The notes beneath the pieces were generated by a model. It had not been told where the DNA came from and ran no database searches. It saw only the letters and a program-made list of their open reading frames with translations. Shown piece by piece: positions 14,045-24,842 of a stretch of DNA of 64,000 bases. The stretch's first letter is position 1, and every line of letters begins with the position of its first letter. This DNA comes from Alitta virens (Eukaryota; Annelida; Polychaeta; Phyllodocida; Nereididae), in contig OW028585.1 in NCBI GenBank assembly GCA_932294295.1, forward strand, positions 12,906,271 through 12,970,270. The letters are read 5' to 3'. Position numbers and translations under genes: made by a program.

Positions 14045-15065
14045 CAGATAATTAGATAGATAATTAGATTAATTGATAGACATATAGATAGAGAGATAGA
14101 CAGACAGACAGATAGATAAGACAGATAGATAGATTATAGATAGATAGAAAGAAACACATCTGTAGTTAAATAAGTTAACAGTAATGGACAGTGATCACAA
14201 TAATAAACAGGATTATGGATTATGAATTTCATAATTTATATGTGTCAAGGACATGTGCAGTTATTGCTATTATGTGTATTAATTTGGATACAGGAAAGAC
14301 TTAAGACTAAGACATTTAGAGCATATAAAACTGTTCTAATAATAATAATAAAAGAATAAACATTTAAATATTTTCTTCAAATATCTAGAACCACCTCATT
14401 ACTAAGACCACCTGTATTGATAAAAGAGTCTTTATAGTGAGGTGTTCTTAATAGTGGGGTGCTCTCAATAGCGAAGGTTTCGCGGACTTCCAGTACATTG
14501 ATTGTACTGCATATGAATGCTACAAGATATTCAATGGGGAATGCTGTGTGTCCTCAGCTTGAGGTCAATCACCGCAGTTCACCTTGACTTAAGGTTGAGG
14601 TCATTTAAGGTGAGATCCAATGGGCCTGGATCAAGGTTGCCCCGAATACACATGGCCTTCTCTCATAATATGATAATACAAGTTCTCCGTTCAACAGTTG
14701 CATGTCTTGATCATTATGTTAGCCAAATCAATAGTTGTTTACATAATTAGAGCTACTTAGGGAAATTGTGCAGTATATTGCTGTTGTTTATAGTGCAAAA
14801 TTTATTGGCGAGGTGCTCTCATAGAGGTAAATACAAATTACAATGGTAAATGTATACACAAGGGTCCAAAAAAAATGGTCTTAGTGGTGAGGTGGCCTTA
14901 ATAGTGAGGTGGTTTTACCTAATTATTTCTTAAAATAAAACTTGACAATATACAATATGACTGGTGAAAAATAAAGACTCTTAACGCCATGTAAAAATCA
15001 TAATATCATTTACCTATCTATCCATCTATCTATCTAACTATCTATCTATCCATCTATCTATCCAG

Positions 15066-15100
<35 letters not shown>

Positions 15101-15456
15101 GCTGTCTATGTATATCTATCTATCTATCCAGCTATCTATCTATCGATCTATCTATCTATCCATCCATCTACCTATCTACCTATCTACCTATCTATCTATA
15201 TCTACAATATACAATATGACTGGTGAAACATAAAGACTCTTAACGTCATGTAAAAATCATAATATTATTTACCTATCTATCCATCTATCTATCCAACTAT
15301 CCATCTATCTATCTATCCAGCTATCTATCTATATATCTATCTATCCAGCTATCTATCTATCTATCTATCTAGCTGTCTATATCTATCTATCTAGCTATCT
15401 ATCTATCTAGCTGTCTATGTATATCTATCTATCTATCCAGCTATCTATCTATCTAC

Positions 15457-15517
<61 letters not shown>

Positions 15518-16321
15518 CATCCATCTACCTATCTATCTATATCTACAATATACAATATGACTGGTGAAAAATAAAGACTCTTAACGTCATGTAAAAATCA
15601 TAATATCATTTACCTATCTATCCATCTATCTATCTAACTATCTATCTATCTAACTATCTATCTATCTATCTATCCATCTATCTAGCTATCTATCTATCTA
15701 GCTGTCTATGTATATCTATCTATCTATCCATCTATCTATCCAACTATCCATCTATCTATCTATCCAGCTATCTATCTATCTATCTATCTATCTAGCTGTC
15801 TATATCTACCTATCTGGCTATCTATCTATCTAGCTGTCTATGTATATCTATCTATCTATCCAGCTATCTATCTATCTATCTATCTATCTATCCATCTGTC
15901 TATCTATCCATCCATCTACCTATCTATCTATATCTACAATATACAATATGACTGGTGAAAAATAAAGACTCTTAACGTCATGTAAAAATCATAATATCAT
16001 TTACCTATCTATCCATCTATCTATCTAACTATCTATCTATCTAACTATCCATCTATCCATCTATCCATCTATCTATCTATCTAGCTGTCTATATCTATCT
16101 ATCTAGCTATCTATCTATCTAGCTGTCTATGTATATCTATCTATCTATCCAGCTATCTATCTATCTATCTATCTATCTATCCATCCATCTACCTATCTAT
16201 CTATCTATATCTACAATATACAATATGACTGGTGAAAAATAAATACTCTTAACGTCATGTAAAAATCATAATATCATTTACCTATCTATCCATCTATCTA
16301 TCTAACTATCTATCTATCTAA

Positions 16322-16370
<49 letters not shown>

Positions 16371-17553
16371 CATCCATCTACCTATCTATCTATATCTACA
16401 ATATACAATATGACTGGTGAAAAATAAAGACTCTTAACGTCATGTAAAAATCATAATATCATTTACCTATCTATCCATCTATCTATCTAACTATCTATCT
16501 ATCTAACTATCCATCTATCCATCTATCCATCTATCTATCTATCTAGCTGTCTATATCTATCTATCTAGCTATCTATCTATCTAGCTGTCTATGTATATCT
16601 ATCTATCTATCCAGCTATCTATCTATCTATCTATCTATCTATCCATCCATCTACCTATCTATCTATCTATATCTACAATATACAATATGACTGGTGAAAA
16701 ATAAATACTCTTAACGTCATGTAAAAATCATAATATCATTTACCTATCTATCCATCTATCTATCTAACTATCTATCTATCTAACTATCTATCTATCCATC
16801 TATCCATCTATCTATCTATCTAGCTGTCTATATCTATCTATCTAGCTATCTATCTATCTAGCTGTCTATGTATATCTATCTATCTATCCAGCTATCTATC
16901 TATCTATCTATCTATCTATCCATCCATCTACCTATCTATCTATCTATATCTACAATATACAATATGACTAGTGAAAAATAAATACTCTTAACGTCATGTA
17001 AAAATCATAATATTATTTACCTATCTATCCAGCTATCTATCTATCTATCTGTCTACCTATCTACCTATCTATTTATCTATCTGATGTAAATATGAAAATA
17101 CTGTGTTAACATTTCGGCTAAATGTAGTAATATTTATATTTGGAAATCTTCGAAACTCGCAATAAGTAAATTTAACTTCAGGGACTATTCTGAAATCGAT
17201 ATTGAACTTATAGAACACCGTAAAGGCCTACATAGAAATTGTAAACAAGTCAAATTACATGTAAACAGTTCAAGGACATTCTTTGTTTAATATCCTAAAA
17301 TCTCTTAATTTCTAATCAAAACATGCCTACATGATCTATCCATCTATCTGTCTGTCTATCTATCTATCTTTCTATCTATCTACCTATCTATCTATCTATA
17401 TATCTATCTTCTTTTCAGGAAAGGTGTCTATCAATAGACTAGTTGAATGGTTCACCTGAGGTTGTCCCCATCAGGTCACCAAGGCAACCAGGTGCAAAAT
17501 CCACAAAGACATAGATCTTAAGGGTCACTGGGGACATTTAAGGTCAATAATAA

Positions 17554-17643
<90 letters not shown>

Positions 17644-18127
17644 GAGAGGAGAGGAGAGGAGAGGAGAGGAGAGGAGAGGAGAGGACAGGACAGGACAGGA
17701 TAAGATAGGACAGGATAGGACAGGACAGGATAGGATAGGATAGGACAGGATAAGATAGGGCAGGATAGGATGGGACATTACAGGACAGGATAGGATAGGA
17801 CAGGATAAGATAGGCTAGGATAGGATAGGATGACACATTAAATTGGAGCTAGGTGCTTCATACTCGTTGTCTATGCTGAGGCAAGTAAAATACCCCACCC
17901 ATGGAGTAATTCAGTGTGTAACCTGGTGTGGGTTCAAAGCCTTATCATCTCATCATTACGTTTGACTCTGGGCTAGTTACAGAAGCTGTAAAAGCTTCAG
18001 ACCCAGTAGCATTGAAACACTGACCTTGACATATATATTTGTCACTCTAATTAATAAAATACAACCAATTTTTTAAATTAATAATTGAGAGTAAAATGTT
18101 TTACTTACTGTTTTGGAAATCGGACAT
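7195..18127 (-). CDS. Nuclear receptor, NR1 group, Rev-erb/E75-like (7 coding exons, 634 aa)
   Basis: A ligand-type transcription factor expected to act in the nucleus. Exons in transcript order are 18127-18109, 12254-12157, 11683-11539, 11066-10873, 10187-9996, 9073-8890 and 8267-7195. All junctions are GT-AG, phases agree, and the total is 1905 nt. Residues 1-17 are a very short A/B region. Residues 18-79 form two C4 zinc fingers (Cys 18, 21, 35, 38 and 55, 61, 71, 74) with P-box EGCKG and five-residue D-box GNQGG. The C-terminal extension [12 protein letters not shown] (88-99) matches the T/A-box of Rev-erb and E75. The ligand-binding domain runs from about 150 to 335, with the signature [19 protein letters not shown] (180-198) and a helix 8-11 region resembling Rev-erb. 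No helix-12 AF-2 is visible; instead a 300-residue Ser/Thr/Asn-rich tail ends with LLPLL at 618-622. Rev-erb, E75 or a divergent invertebrate NR1 are all possible. The family call is firm, the subgroup is not. Confidence 0.93.
8268..8889 (-). other. Receptor intron 6
   Basis: Ordinary intron of 622 bp with GT-AG ends; no repeat of note. Confidence 0.85.
8890..9073 (-). CDS. Nuclear receptor coding exon 6 (LBD helices 6-8)
   Basis: Starts [17 protein letters not shown] and contains [18 protein letters not shown], the counterpart of FSEKLN.L.L...EL.LF in Rev-erb. The acceptor is TTTTTAG and the donor GTAAAC; it ends in phase 1. Confidence 0.9.
9074..9995 (-). other. Receptor intron 5
   Basis: Contains a repeat-like stretch (9370-9880) with ACGATACGTATC palindromes and GGGCTGTACATCGG in complement near its end, possibly a hAT-type MITE. 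Confidence 0.5.
9996..10187 (-). CDS. Nuclear receptor coding exon 5 (LBD helices 3-5)
   Basis: Sixty-four codons beginning [20 protein letters not shown]. They include the LBD signature [19 protein letters not shown], matching the family pattern FA..IPGF..L...DQ..LLK. The acceptor CTTCTTTGTAG is chosen over a CAG 6 bp downstream because it keeps phase 0. Confidence 0.92.
10873..11066 (-). CDS. Nuclear receptor coding exon 4 (hinge)
   Basis: Continues [15 protein letters not shown], then an acidic hinge and the amphipathic stretch [17 protein letters not shown], which is likely the start of the ligand-binding domain. The acceptor is TTTTCAG and the donor GTATGT; it ends in phase 0. Confidence 0.9.
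11155..11478 (-). mobile_element. SINE-2 copy with GATA-type tail
   Basis: The body on the minus strand ends in (ATAG)n/(GATAT)n at 11155-11212. It lies in the intron between receptor coding exons 3 and 4, inserted 61 bp from exon 3. Confidence 0.7.
11539..11683 (-). CDS. Nuclear receptor coding exon 3 (second zinc finger)
   Basis: Begins [13 protein letters not shown] and ends [10 protein letters not shown]. It has the four cysteines of the second finger; [11 protein letters not shown] is close to E75 and PPAR-type receptors. The acceptor is TTTTACAG and the donor GTAAGT. Confidence 0.95.
12157..12254 (-). CDS. Nuclear receptor coding exon 2 (first zinc finger)
   Basis: Encodes [20 protein letters not shown] and CK: the first C4 finger with P-box EGCK. 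The acceptor is TTTTCAG and the donor GTAACA. Splitting the DNA-binding domain immediately after CK is typical of nuclear receptor genes. Confidence 0.95.
12700..12988 (+). mobile_element. tRNA-derived SINE-2, full copy
   Basis: A box TGGTCTAGTGG (12705-12715) and B box GGTTCAATCCC (12759-12769). The body contains CATCCCAGCTGGGTCG and ends GGGTTGCACTTTCCATATAT. Confidence 0.75.
13039..13193. mobile_element. Palindromic MITE family A, copy 2
   Basis: A full-length 155-bp copy with TA at both ends, in the receptor's first coding intron. Confidence 0.8.
13341..13535. repeat. Pyrimidine-rich tract
   Basis: T/C-rich, low-complexity sequence; open frames here are artefacts of composition. Confidence 0.7.
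13845..14150. repeat. GAAA/GGAA tract grading into GATA/GACA microsatellite
   Basis: Poly-purine GAAAGAAAGG to about 13992, then GATAGATAGACA repeats. Confidence 0.85.
14387..14916. mobile_element. TIR element (about 530 bp)
   Basis: The left end AGAACCACCTCATTACTAAG is inverted against the right end near 14870-14916 (TTAGTGGTGAGGTGGCCTTA). Related edges occur at 22255-22331 and 24585-24617. No ORF of note. It lies in the receptor's first coding intron. Confidence 0.55.
15001..17090. repeat. Higher-order TATC microsatellite array in receptor intron
   Basis: Long (TATC)n tracts with CATC/CAGC/CTAC variants are separated by a ~75-bp core (ACAATATACAATATGACTGG ... ATAATATCATTTACC). Core copies begin near 14946, 15204, 15545, 15935, 16213, 16396, 16676 and 16951. 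The unit is therefore the core plus its microsatellite, amplified as a block. Confidence 0.9.
17551..17838. repeat. Purine-strand array: GA, then GAGGA, then GGATA/GGACA
   Basis: (GA)n from about 17558 to 17638, (GAGGA)n to about 17684, then pentamers GGACA/GGATA to 17830. One strand is almost pure purine for about 130 bp. Confidence 0.9.
17846..18010 (+). mobile_element. SINE-2-like body and tail fragment
   Basis: Contains TGTCTATGCTGAGGCAAGTA and CTTATCATCTCATCATTACG. It lies about 100 bp from receptor coding exon 1. Confidence 0.6.
18109..18127 (-). CDS. Nuclear receptor coding exon 1 (start codon)
   Basis: Encodes MSDFQN plus one base. ATG is at 18127-18125 and the donor GTAAGT follows at 18108. 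Phase 1 joins the next exon to give Lys. I chose this start because it supplies the single A needed to complete the AAG codon of the zinc-finger exon. No distant alternative was checked by transcript evidence. Confidence 0.75.
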
Positions 18128-18190
18128 GTTAAGTCACATTTTGGTAGCAGCAATTCCACCATCCTCTGTCTTTGAAACGAGCCATAAATA
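18128..18190 (-). other. Candidate 5' UTR part of the nuclear receptor exon 1
   Basis: A possible acceptor (TTGATTTCAG ending at 18191) lies 63 nt upstream of the start codon. A possible donor, AACAG followed by GTATGT, ends an upstream non-coding exon at 18630. The sites fit each other but this is inference without transcript evidence. Confidence 0.35.
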
Positions 18191-19785
18191 CTGAAATCAA
18201 GGACAAGTACAAACCAATCACAAGCACAAGTACAATTAAATCAAGCACAAGTACAACTCATCTTCGTGTGAACTACATAATGCAGGCAACAATGATTTAT
18301 CAGATATTTTTGTCTTTGCTATCATTTTGCCAATAAATTGATCGACTTTTTTTTCTTTTTGCAGATGTGGCAATTTTGATGTTGCCAAGAAATGGGAGAT
18401 TATGATGAATTGCCAATTAAAAGGGGTTTTAAGAGCGTACTATTTCATATTATCTGTGGTTTCTATTAAAATATATCAACAGGTTAATATGGATATATAA
18501 TTGTGAATGTTTGGTAATGTTATGCAGTGATTTATGTGATGTTGCGCACATGTGATAATAGCATAATAATTGACATCCCTAATTTCAGAATCATTGATCA
18601 TTAACTGAAAAAACGCAATTGAAACATACCTGTTATTTATGACAAAGCCTCTTGTTGATTAGATGATTATAATTGCTTCATCGATGCGCATTGCGACTTC
18701 ATGCAGTGAGATTGGAACGTTTTCATACGCACGGATCAAAATACACTAAAAATACCAGCGCCTCCTGTGAATGCATTGATTTCATGCCTTCATATCGTCT
18801 GCTTTCTGAAGTATGTTCCAGGAAAACCACTTTAATTTGACCAAAATGTCCTCGATTCAATGAAATAGTCCTGCCATTAAGTTTAGAGCTGCGACCTGGT
18901 ATGTTTACATGAGCATTTTGGTAGTTGAACGAGATTGTGATATCCCATCGGGGCCTCCTGCGCGCGTGTCCTTAAATGACCCCCCCCCCCATCTCCTATT
19001 TTAACAGTTCGCCCTGGTGCGCATAATTTGGGCAGGAAAACAAATAACATTGTGAAACACTCACTTTCAGTGTAAAATTGAGCTTATTTCAAGTCATTTC
19101 TTTAGTAGGCATGGGCTTAAACGAATGTTCATGAAACGAATGTTTTTTCGTCTGCTTTTTGCAGTTTTGGCGGCGGGAAAGCGCACGTGCGAAGGCAGCG
19201 GATAGACGGTTCATCTGGGGTCACCTCAAAGTAGGTTAAACGGCCTGATAGGACAGAGAAAGCAGGTCGGATGAAATATGGGTCATGGTAAGACGTTGGC
19301 CTCGATTTCAGACGTACTGCGCCAGTACAATACATGTATGGTGATGTACTTCTATACATTGCCATTGAGTCCTTGACTGAGGTTACCTGGTTACTCATAT
19401 TATGCAAAGGACCTCCTAGAGTCCAAGTAACAAGTGCATTGTGCCATGGAATTTATTGAAAGACTTTAATGTAAATAAAAGGCTAACTATGTATTTTAAC
19501 GAAAATTTACAAAACTAGAATGCATTAAAAAATCTGCATAGAATTTAACCACTTTTAAAATTCTTTTTTTTTTCTTTTCATTGGTGGACATTTTAGCCAA
19601 ATATCAGTAACTTCTGTTGCAATTGGCCAATATGCATATCATTTGAAGTAAACTGAATATCATAATCCTGCATATGCACAAAATAAATGGGCAAGTATTT
19701 GGCCCGATGTGCAGTTTGCCATTAGACAAATTGAAGCTACACAAACTCCCATTAGGGGCAGCCATCTTGGATTTCTCAAGGCCAC

Positions 19786-19798
19786 AGGTCAATGACCT
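19786..19798. promoter_or_regulatory. IR-1 nuclear receptor element
   Basis: AGGTCAATGACCT, with an extra half-site CAAGGTCA at 19816-19823. It lies 1.7 kb upstream of the receptor's first coding exon. Confidence 0.45.
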
Positions 19799-19904
19799 TT
19801 TGTTGTTATTCTGTTCAAGGTCACGAGTATTGATTGTAATTTGTATCATGCAACAGATATGCTTATGTATTGCATATGCACTAAAATACAAGTTGGAAGT
19901 GGTT

Positions 19905-20055
19905 AGGGAGAAGGAGGAGGAGGAGGAGGAAGAGGAGGAGGAAGAGGAGGAAGAAGATGAGGAGGAAGAAGATGAGGAGGAGGAGTAGGAAGAAGAGGAA
20001 AAGGAGGAAGAAGAGGAGGAGGAAGAATAGGAGGAGGAAGAAGAGGAGGAGGAGC
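19905..20055. repeat. GAG/GAA triplet tract
   Basis: (GGA)n with GAA and GAT interruptions. The serine-rich and glutamate-rich reading frames here are composition artefacts. Confidence 0.85.
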
Positions 20056-20268
20056 TTATTGAATGTTTCAATAAATTAAATAAAAAGACAGTACAAACAA
20101 ACCAAGTAAAGCAGTGTAAAAATCAAATTGAAGATAAAGGTTTCTTCTTTTCATTTTTTTTTTTTTGGTAAGACATTAAATACCTTTCTTTCCTTTCTTC
20201 CTTCTCTTTCTTTCTATTCTTCTTTATGGTTTGTTTTCTTTTCATTCTTCATTTCGTAAACATTAATT

Positions 20269-21925
20269 TATATTTAAGTAAGTAAGTAAAATTTTATTTC
20301 AAGTCGGATAATAGCATCAACAATAAAACAGAAGCGCACAGCACTTGTGTCCGACAATAACAAATATGAACAATGAGTATTTACAGATGAAAGATGAATG
20401 AAATAAAACTATAAGGTATATAAAAGGCACGTGCCACATTGACACTCAGGTTGCCACTTAAGAACATAACTTTTAAAACCATTAAAATCCAAAGCCTTAA
20501 CGGTATCAGGAATCTTGTTCCATAGCATAGCACCTTGGTAACGCAGCGAATGAAATCCATGTTTTAGAGTCTTATACATTGGTTGTGTTAGCATCTTGAC
20601 ATTTCTAAAATTGTATGAAATATCTTGTACTGCGAAAAAATCTTTTGACATTGGTGGACATTTGTTTTGCAAAATCTTGTAAACAGTTAATATCATTATT
20701 CTTTGTCTAAACACATACAGAGGTGATCTTTTTGCTTTATCTAATAGTTCTTTATAGGTTGAGGAAAAATCTAAGTACACAAATCTTAGAGCACGTTTAA
20801 ATAAATTTTCTAACTTCTGCGCGTCTTCTACTTTACAATGATGGTATACAATGCCACAGTAACCTAAGTTTGATAAAATAAATGCATCTAGGATTTTGAT
20901 CTTACATGGCAAAGTAAGTACCCGAGACAAACGAGATAATACATCGATTTGCTTAGCTGCTTGAATAGATATATTCTTAATATGATTAGTAAAATTTTAA
21001 TCATTGTCAATGGTGACACCTAATAGTTTAATATTCTTTGTTGGACTCATTATAATTCCATTTACAGTCAGTGTAAGATTTTCATGTTTTCTACCGAGAA
21101 TCATAAATTGAAACTTTTCAGCATTAACTTTCATGTAATTCTTTTTAAACCATTCAATGGCAAGTACACAAGCTCGTTCTAAATTAAATTGAACAACATT
21201 AATATCATCATGACAAAAAGACAACGTATTATCATCAGCATAATTATATAACTGACAAAAATTTTGCAATAATGATATGTGATCATTTACATAGATGTTG
21301 AATAGTACGGGTCCCATAAGACTACCTTGTGGGACACCTCTATGAATATTTGACCATTCACTGTAACAGCCATTTAGCTTGACTCTTTGTTTCCTAGATG
21401 ACAAATAACTACTAATAAAATTACATGAATTCATTAACACACCATATGCATTTAGTTTAGCCAGCATAAGATTATGTGGTATAGAGTCAAAAGCTCTTGA
21501 AAGATCCATGGCTACACAGCCTACAGTCATCTTATTATCAATGGCATATTTCCAATTCTCCACACATTTAGTGATAACATTATTTGTACTGTACACACCT
21601 CTATAGGCAGAAAGCTCATCAGACAAAGTATCATTGAAGAAAGTCATAAGTTGGTCACATATAATGCTTTCTAGAACTTTAGACATTGCAGTAAGAACAC
21701 TCACGGGCCTGTAGTTATGATTACATAAACAGTCATTCTTTTAAAAAACAGGAGACACTTCTGCATGTTTACAATGATCAGGAAACAATTCATCATCAAT
21801 ACATCTATTGACTATAACAGCCAGTGAAACACTAAGTGCATGACCACCTATTTTAAGAATATGTGCAGGAATCCTGTCATAGCCACAGGCTTTACCAACT
21901 TTAATAACATTTTCCATCTTACCCT
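20269..21925 (-). pseudogene. LINE reverse transcriptase (CR1/Jockey type), 5'-truncated, two stops
   Basis: Reads in one frame from CGYDRIPAHILKIGGHA near 21900 to about 20409. The RT motifs are DLSRAFDSIPHN, GVPQGSLMGPVLFNIYVND and YADDNT (the catalytic YADD box). The C-terminal end ALRFVYLD...LWNKIPD...CQCGTC is typical of CR1/Jockey elements. In-frame TAA codons stand at 21743-21741 and just before 20997. The endonuclease part is missing. The 3' UTR ends in short TTAC repeats near 20270. It lies upstream of the receptor gene, in the same orientation. Confidence 0.9.
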
Positions 21926-22122
21926 ACATCCAAACATACATAGATTTCCATTATATTAATATATAGGAACATCATTAACAAAGGCAGTTATTGCTAATAT
22001 TTGATAATCATATTTGCAGCATTATCTGACGATAATACACGAAAACTGCATCACAATTAATGAGAATGTCTACTCATTTGCATAATGCTTGTTTATTCTC
22101 CTCCTCCACAGAAGAGCTTGTG

Positions 22123-22135
22123 AGGTCATTGACCT
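22123..22135. promoter_or_regulatory. IR-1 nuclear receptor element
   Basis: AGGTCATTGACCT: perfect inverted half-sites with one-base spacing. It lies 4.0 kb upstream of the receptor gene's first coding exon. Confidence 0.45.
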
Positions 22136-22401
22136 CTTGGGTCACGTGACTTGCAAGGCTCCATTGTTTGCATTGTGGCCAAAAGAAAACAATGGTAGCC
22201 ATAGCAACAGAGAACAATGGTAGGAAGTAAGGAAGAAATAGTTTTCGTCACTTGGTTGTAGGCAGGTTCTACAATGGTCTCAAGTGGCCATTAATATTGA
22301 AGTGGTCTTAATATTGAAGTGGTTTTTCTTGAATCTTGGTGTAAACAAACTTTTAGGATATTATATGAAGTCTAAGTATGGAGCTGTTGCCTGAGAACCT
22401 G

Positions 22402-24235
22402 TAGGGTGAAGTTGGGTAATATGGGCAGCAGTATAATATGGGCACCTTGCAGTAACTGAAAGCCATCAGGGGTACATGCTCACACCTGGTGGAATTTTCA
22501 AGGGTATTGAAAGTCATCATCTTTGGAGCAGACAGCACATTTGAGGCTGCAGTTTGTTTTTAATGATTATATCCTGACTTAAATATTTACCTGTAATTTC
22601 TTTCATTGTTTTTTTTAAAGGCAAAAAGCTTGTAGAATATGCTGATTTGGTGGATATATGAAATATATGTGAAAAATGCAATCTGAACCAAGTAGAAGAT
22701 GAGTTTCATTGTTTAATGAGGTGTAAAAAATGGAATGATATCCGCTTAAACTTATTCCACATTGCTTGTAAATACATTGAGGGCTTTACTATTTTTGATC
22801 CAACTGAACAATTCTTACAAATATTAACAACTAAGAACACTAACCTTAACTTTGCTCTTGGTAAATTTCTACAGGTAGCATTAACATTAGACAGTAAAAT
22901 ATAAATGTTTTATATAAATAGCAACTTAATGTCTTCTGGAACTGAGTGGGTGGCGGCACATTGACGAAACTGCTTCCGTGTGTGTATGACTTTGTACATT
23001 TGTATATTTGTTAATATCTACTATTGTATGTCACTTCACAGACTTCATATTGTATGTCACTTCATATTGTATGTCAACATTCCCATCTCATATTGTATAT
23101 CACTTCATATTGTTTACCATGTTGATAGCAGTTAAGAGTACATCATGTATATATATATATATCTATATATCTTATGCTTAGTGTCTAGTATTGTTATTGA
23201 ACCTGAATTGTTGTGCTAAAACTATTTGTTGGTGCTTTTTAAACAGTATTATTACTATTATTTGTTTAGTTCCGGGTGCTTTAGAATTTCTTAGACAGAC
23301 TATGTAGTGTTGATTAGTATTAGTTGATTAGTATATTAGTCATAATATAGCTCCACTTATTTAATTATTTTAACTGTTGATCCATGTATTTCTATTATTT
23401 TTTATTTTTATTTTTTTGCCATTTATTATTTTGTCGTGCTGACACATGTATCAATTTGATATTTTGCTGTCAATAAAAATCTATATATATATATAAATTA
23501 ACCTGGTGGTTTTTTTTCATAGCAAATACTCTTTTCTTTTATTCTCACTCATTTGCAATGGCCAAGTTATGTCAGCAATTCTCAGAGCAGCCTAAAATGC
23601 AAGGGGCACCTTGTTGGGTAATATGAGCACAGGTGATAAATGCATTCTTTACTAATACTTATTGTCAATCAAAAATATCATGTAAGGAGTGAAACGTAAA
23701 AAAGCAATCAAATGTGGATAACATCGGATACAGATACAGAAGACTTTTATTCGGACAGAAATACAGTACAGTATGAATTATACAAAAATACATTATGAGA
23801 GCCCATGTAGTACCACATTAAGGCATTTGATGCCGCTCTCATGTGGGATAAGTCTGTTCTGTTAAAATTTACACCACAGTGACAAGACTTTCGTGTACGA
23901 TTTTAAAGTGTGCTCATATTTAACATTTATCTTGCCAATATTAAACTTGAGCATTTATAGTTGAAATTTGTATAGTTTAATGTGGGCATTGTAGTGCTCA
24001 TATTCTCAGAATGGGGTTCCCATAAAAGCACACTGTGGTTTAAATAGGCAGTTTTTAATATATTTTTTTCAAAGCCATGCTGTTACAAAGATATTATGGA
24101 TATACATATCATATACCCTGGATTTATAGCTGATTACTAATAGATATCAAACAAATGGAATAATGCATTTTCCCTATTACTTTCATCACAGCATTAGCGA
24201 GACCAAAGTATGCCCATATTACCCAACTTTACCCT
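22402..24235. mobile_element. Nested element bounded by 26-bp inverted repeats
   Basis: The left end (22402-22427) starts TAGGGTGAAGTTGGGTAATA; the right end (24211-24236) is its inverse with one mismatch. The 1.8 kb between holds a LINE 3' fragment and other repeat sequence, with no transposase seen. It is probably a DNA-transposon shell invaded by a LINE. Confidence 0.6.
22619..23499 (+). mobile_element. LINE 3' fragment
   Basis: Encodes CEKCNLNQVEDEFHCLMRCK and KWNDIRLNLF, a CCHC-like C-terminus seen in non-LTR retrotransposon ORF2 proteins, ending near 22903. A 3' UTR follows with a TA-rich tail at about 23480-23499. It is nested inside the TIR element at 22402-24235. Confidence 0.6.
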
Positions 24236-24685
24236 ATATTTAAATTATATTTATACTATATATATAGTACTTCCGTTTAATCACATATTTTAGATCCAGT
24301 GAGGTATCTTAAAAGTTAGATATTTACCTAATTAAAGCTTCACTATATAGTGAACCCTACATGAATTTAACTTCACAGAAAGAGATTAAACTTTGCCTGT
24401 GGCGAAAATAAACAAGGGCAAATATGCCCGCCTTGAGGCTAAAAGTCAAACTGATCGTACCCAAGTTAGGCAGGTAAAAAAAGATATGTCTTGCGCATTT
24501 TAGCAAATTTATGCAAAAATATATTAGAGTCAACTTGCAATAATTAACTGTTATACCCCCAAATTTAGGCACCCTTAGAAATTACTGAAGTGGTCTTAAT
24601 ATTGAGGTGGATTCTATACTCTAGGCCTAGAGGACTTTTAAAAGTAAATGGTCATTATTATCGATTTTAAATTGAAGTGACCTTA

Positions 24686-24842
24686 AGATAGATGGATAGA
24701 CAGACATACAGATAGAGATAGATAGATAGATAGACAGACATACAGATGGAGATAGATAGATAGATAGATATATAGACAGACATACAGATTGAGATAGATA
24801 GATAGATAGATAGATAGATAAATAGATACGTAGATAGATAGG
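24686..24842. repeat. GATA/GACA microsatellite
   Basis: GATAGATAGACAGACATACA units repeated. Confidence 0.85.

Noticed and set aside
17518..17836. Two overlapping ORFs rich in Leu-Ser-Tyr-Pro repeats
   Set aside because: They are translations of the GA/GAGGA/GGATA simple repeat; no start context, splice sites or domain.
19604..20071. Serine-run and glutamate-run ORFs on opposite strands
   Set aside because: Both come from one GAG/GAA triplet tract.
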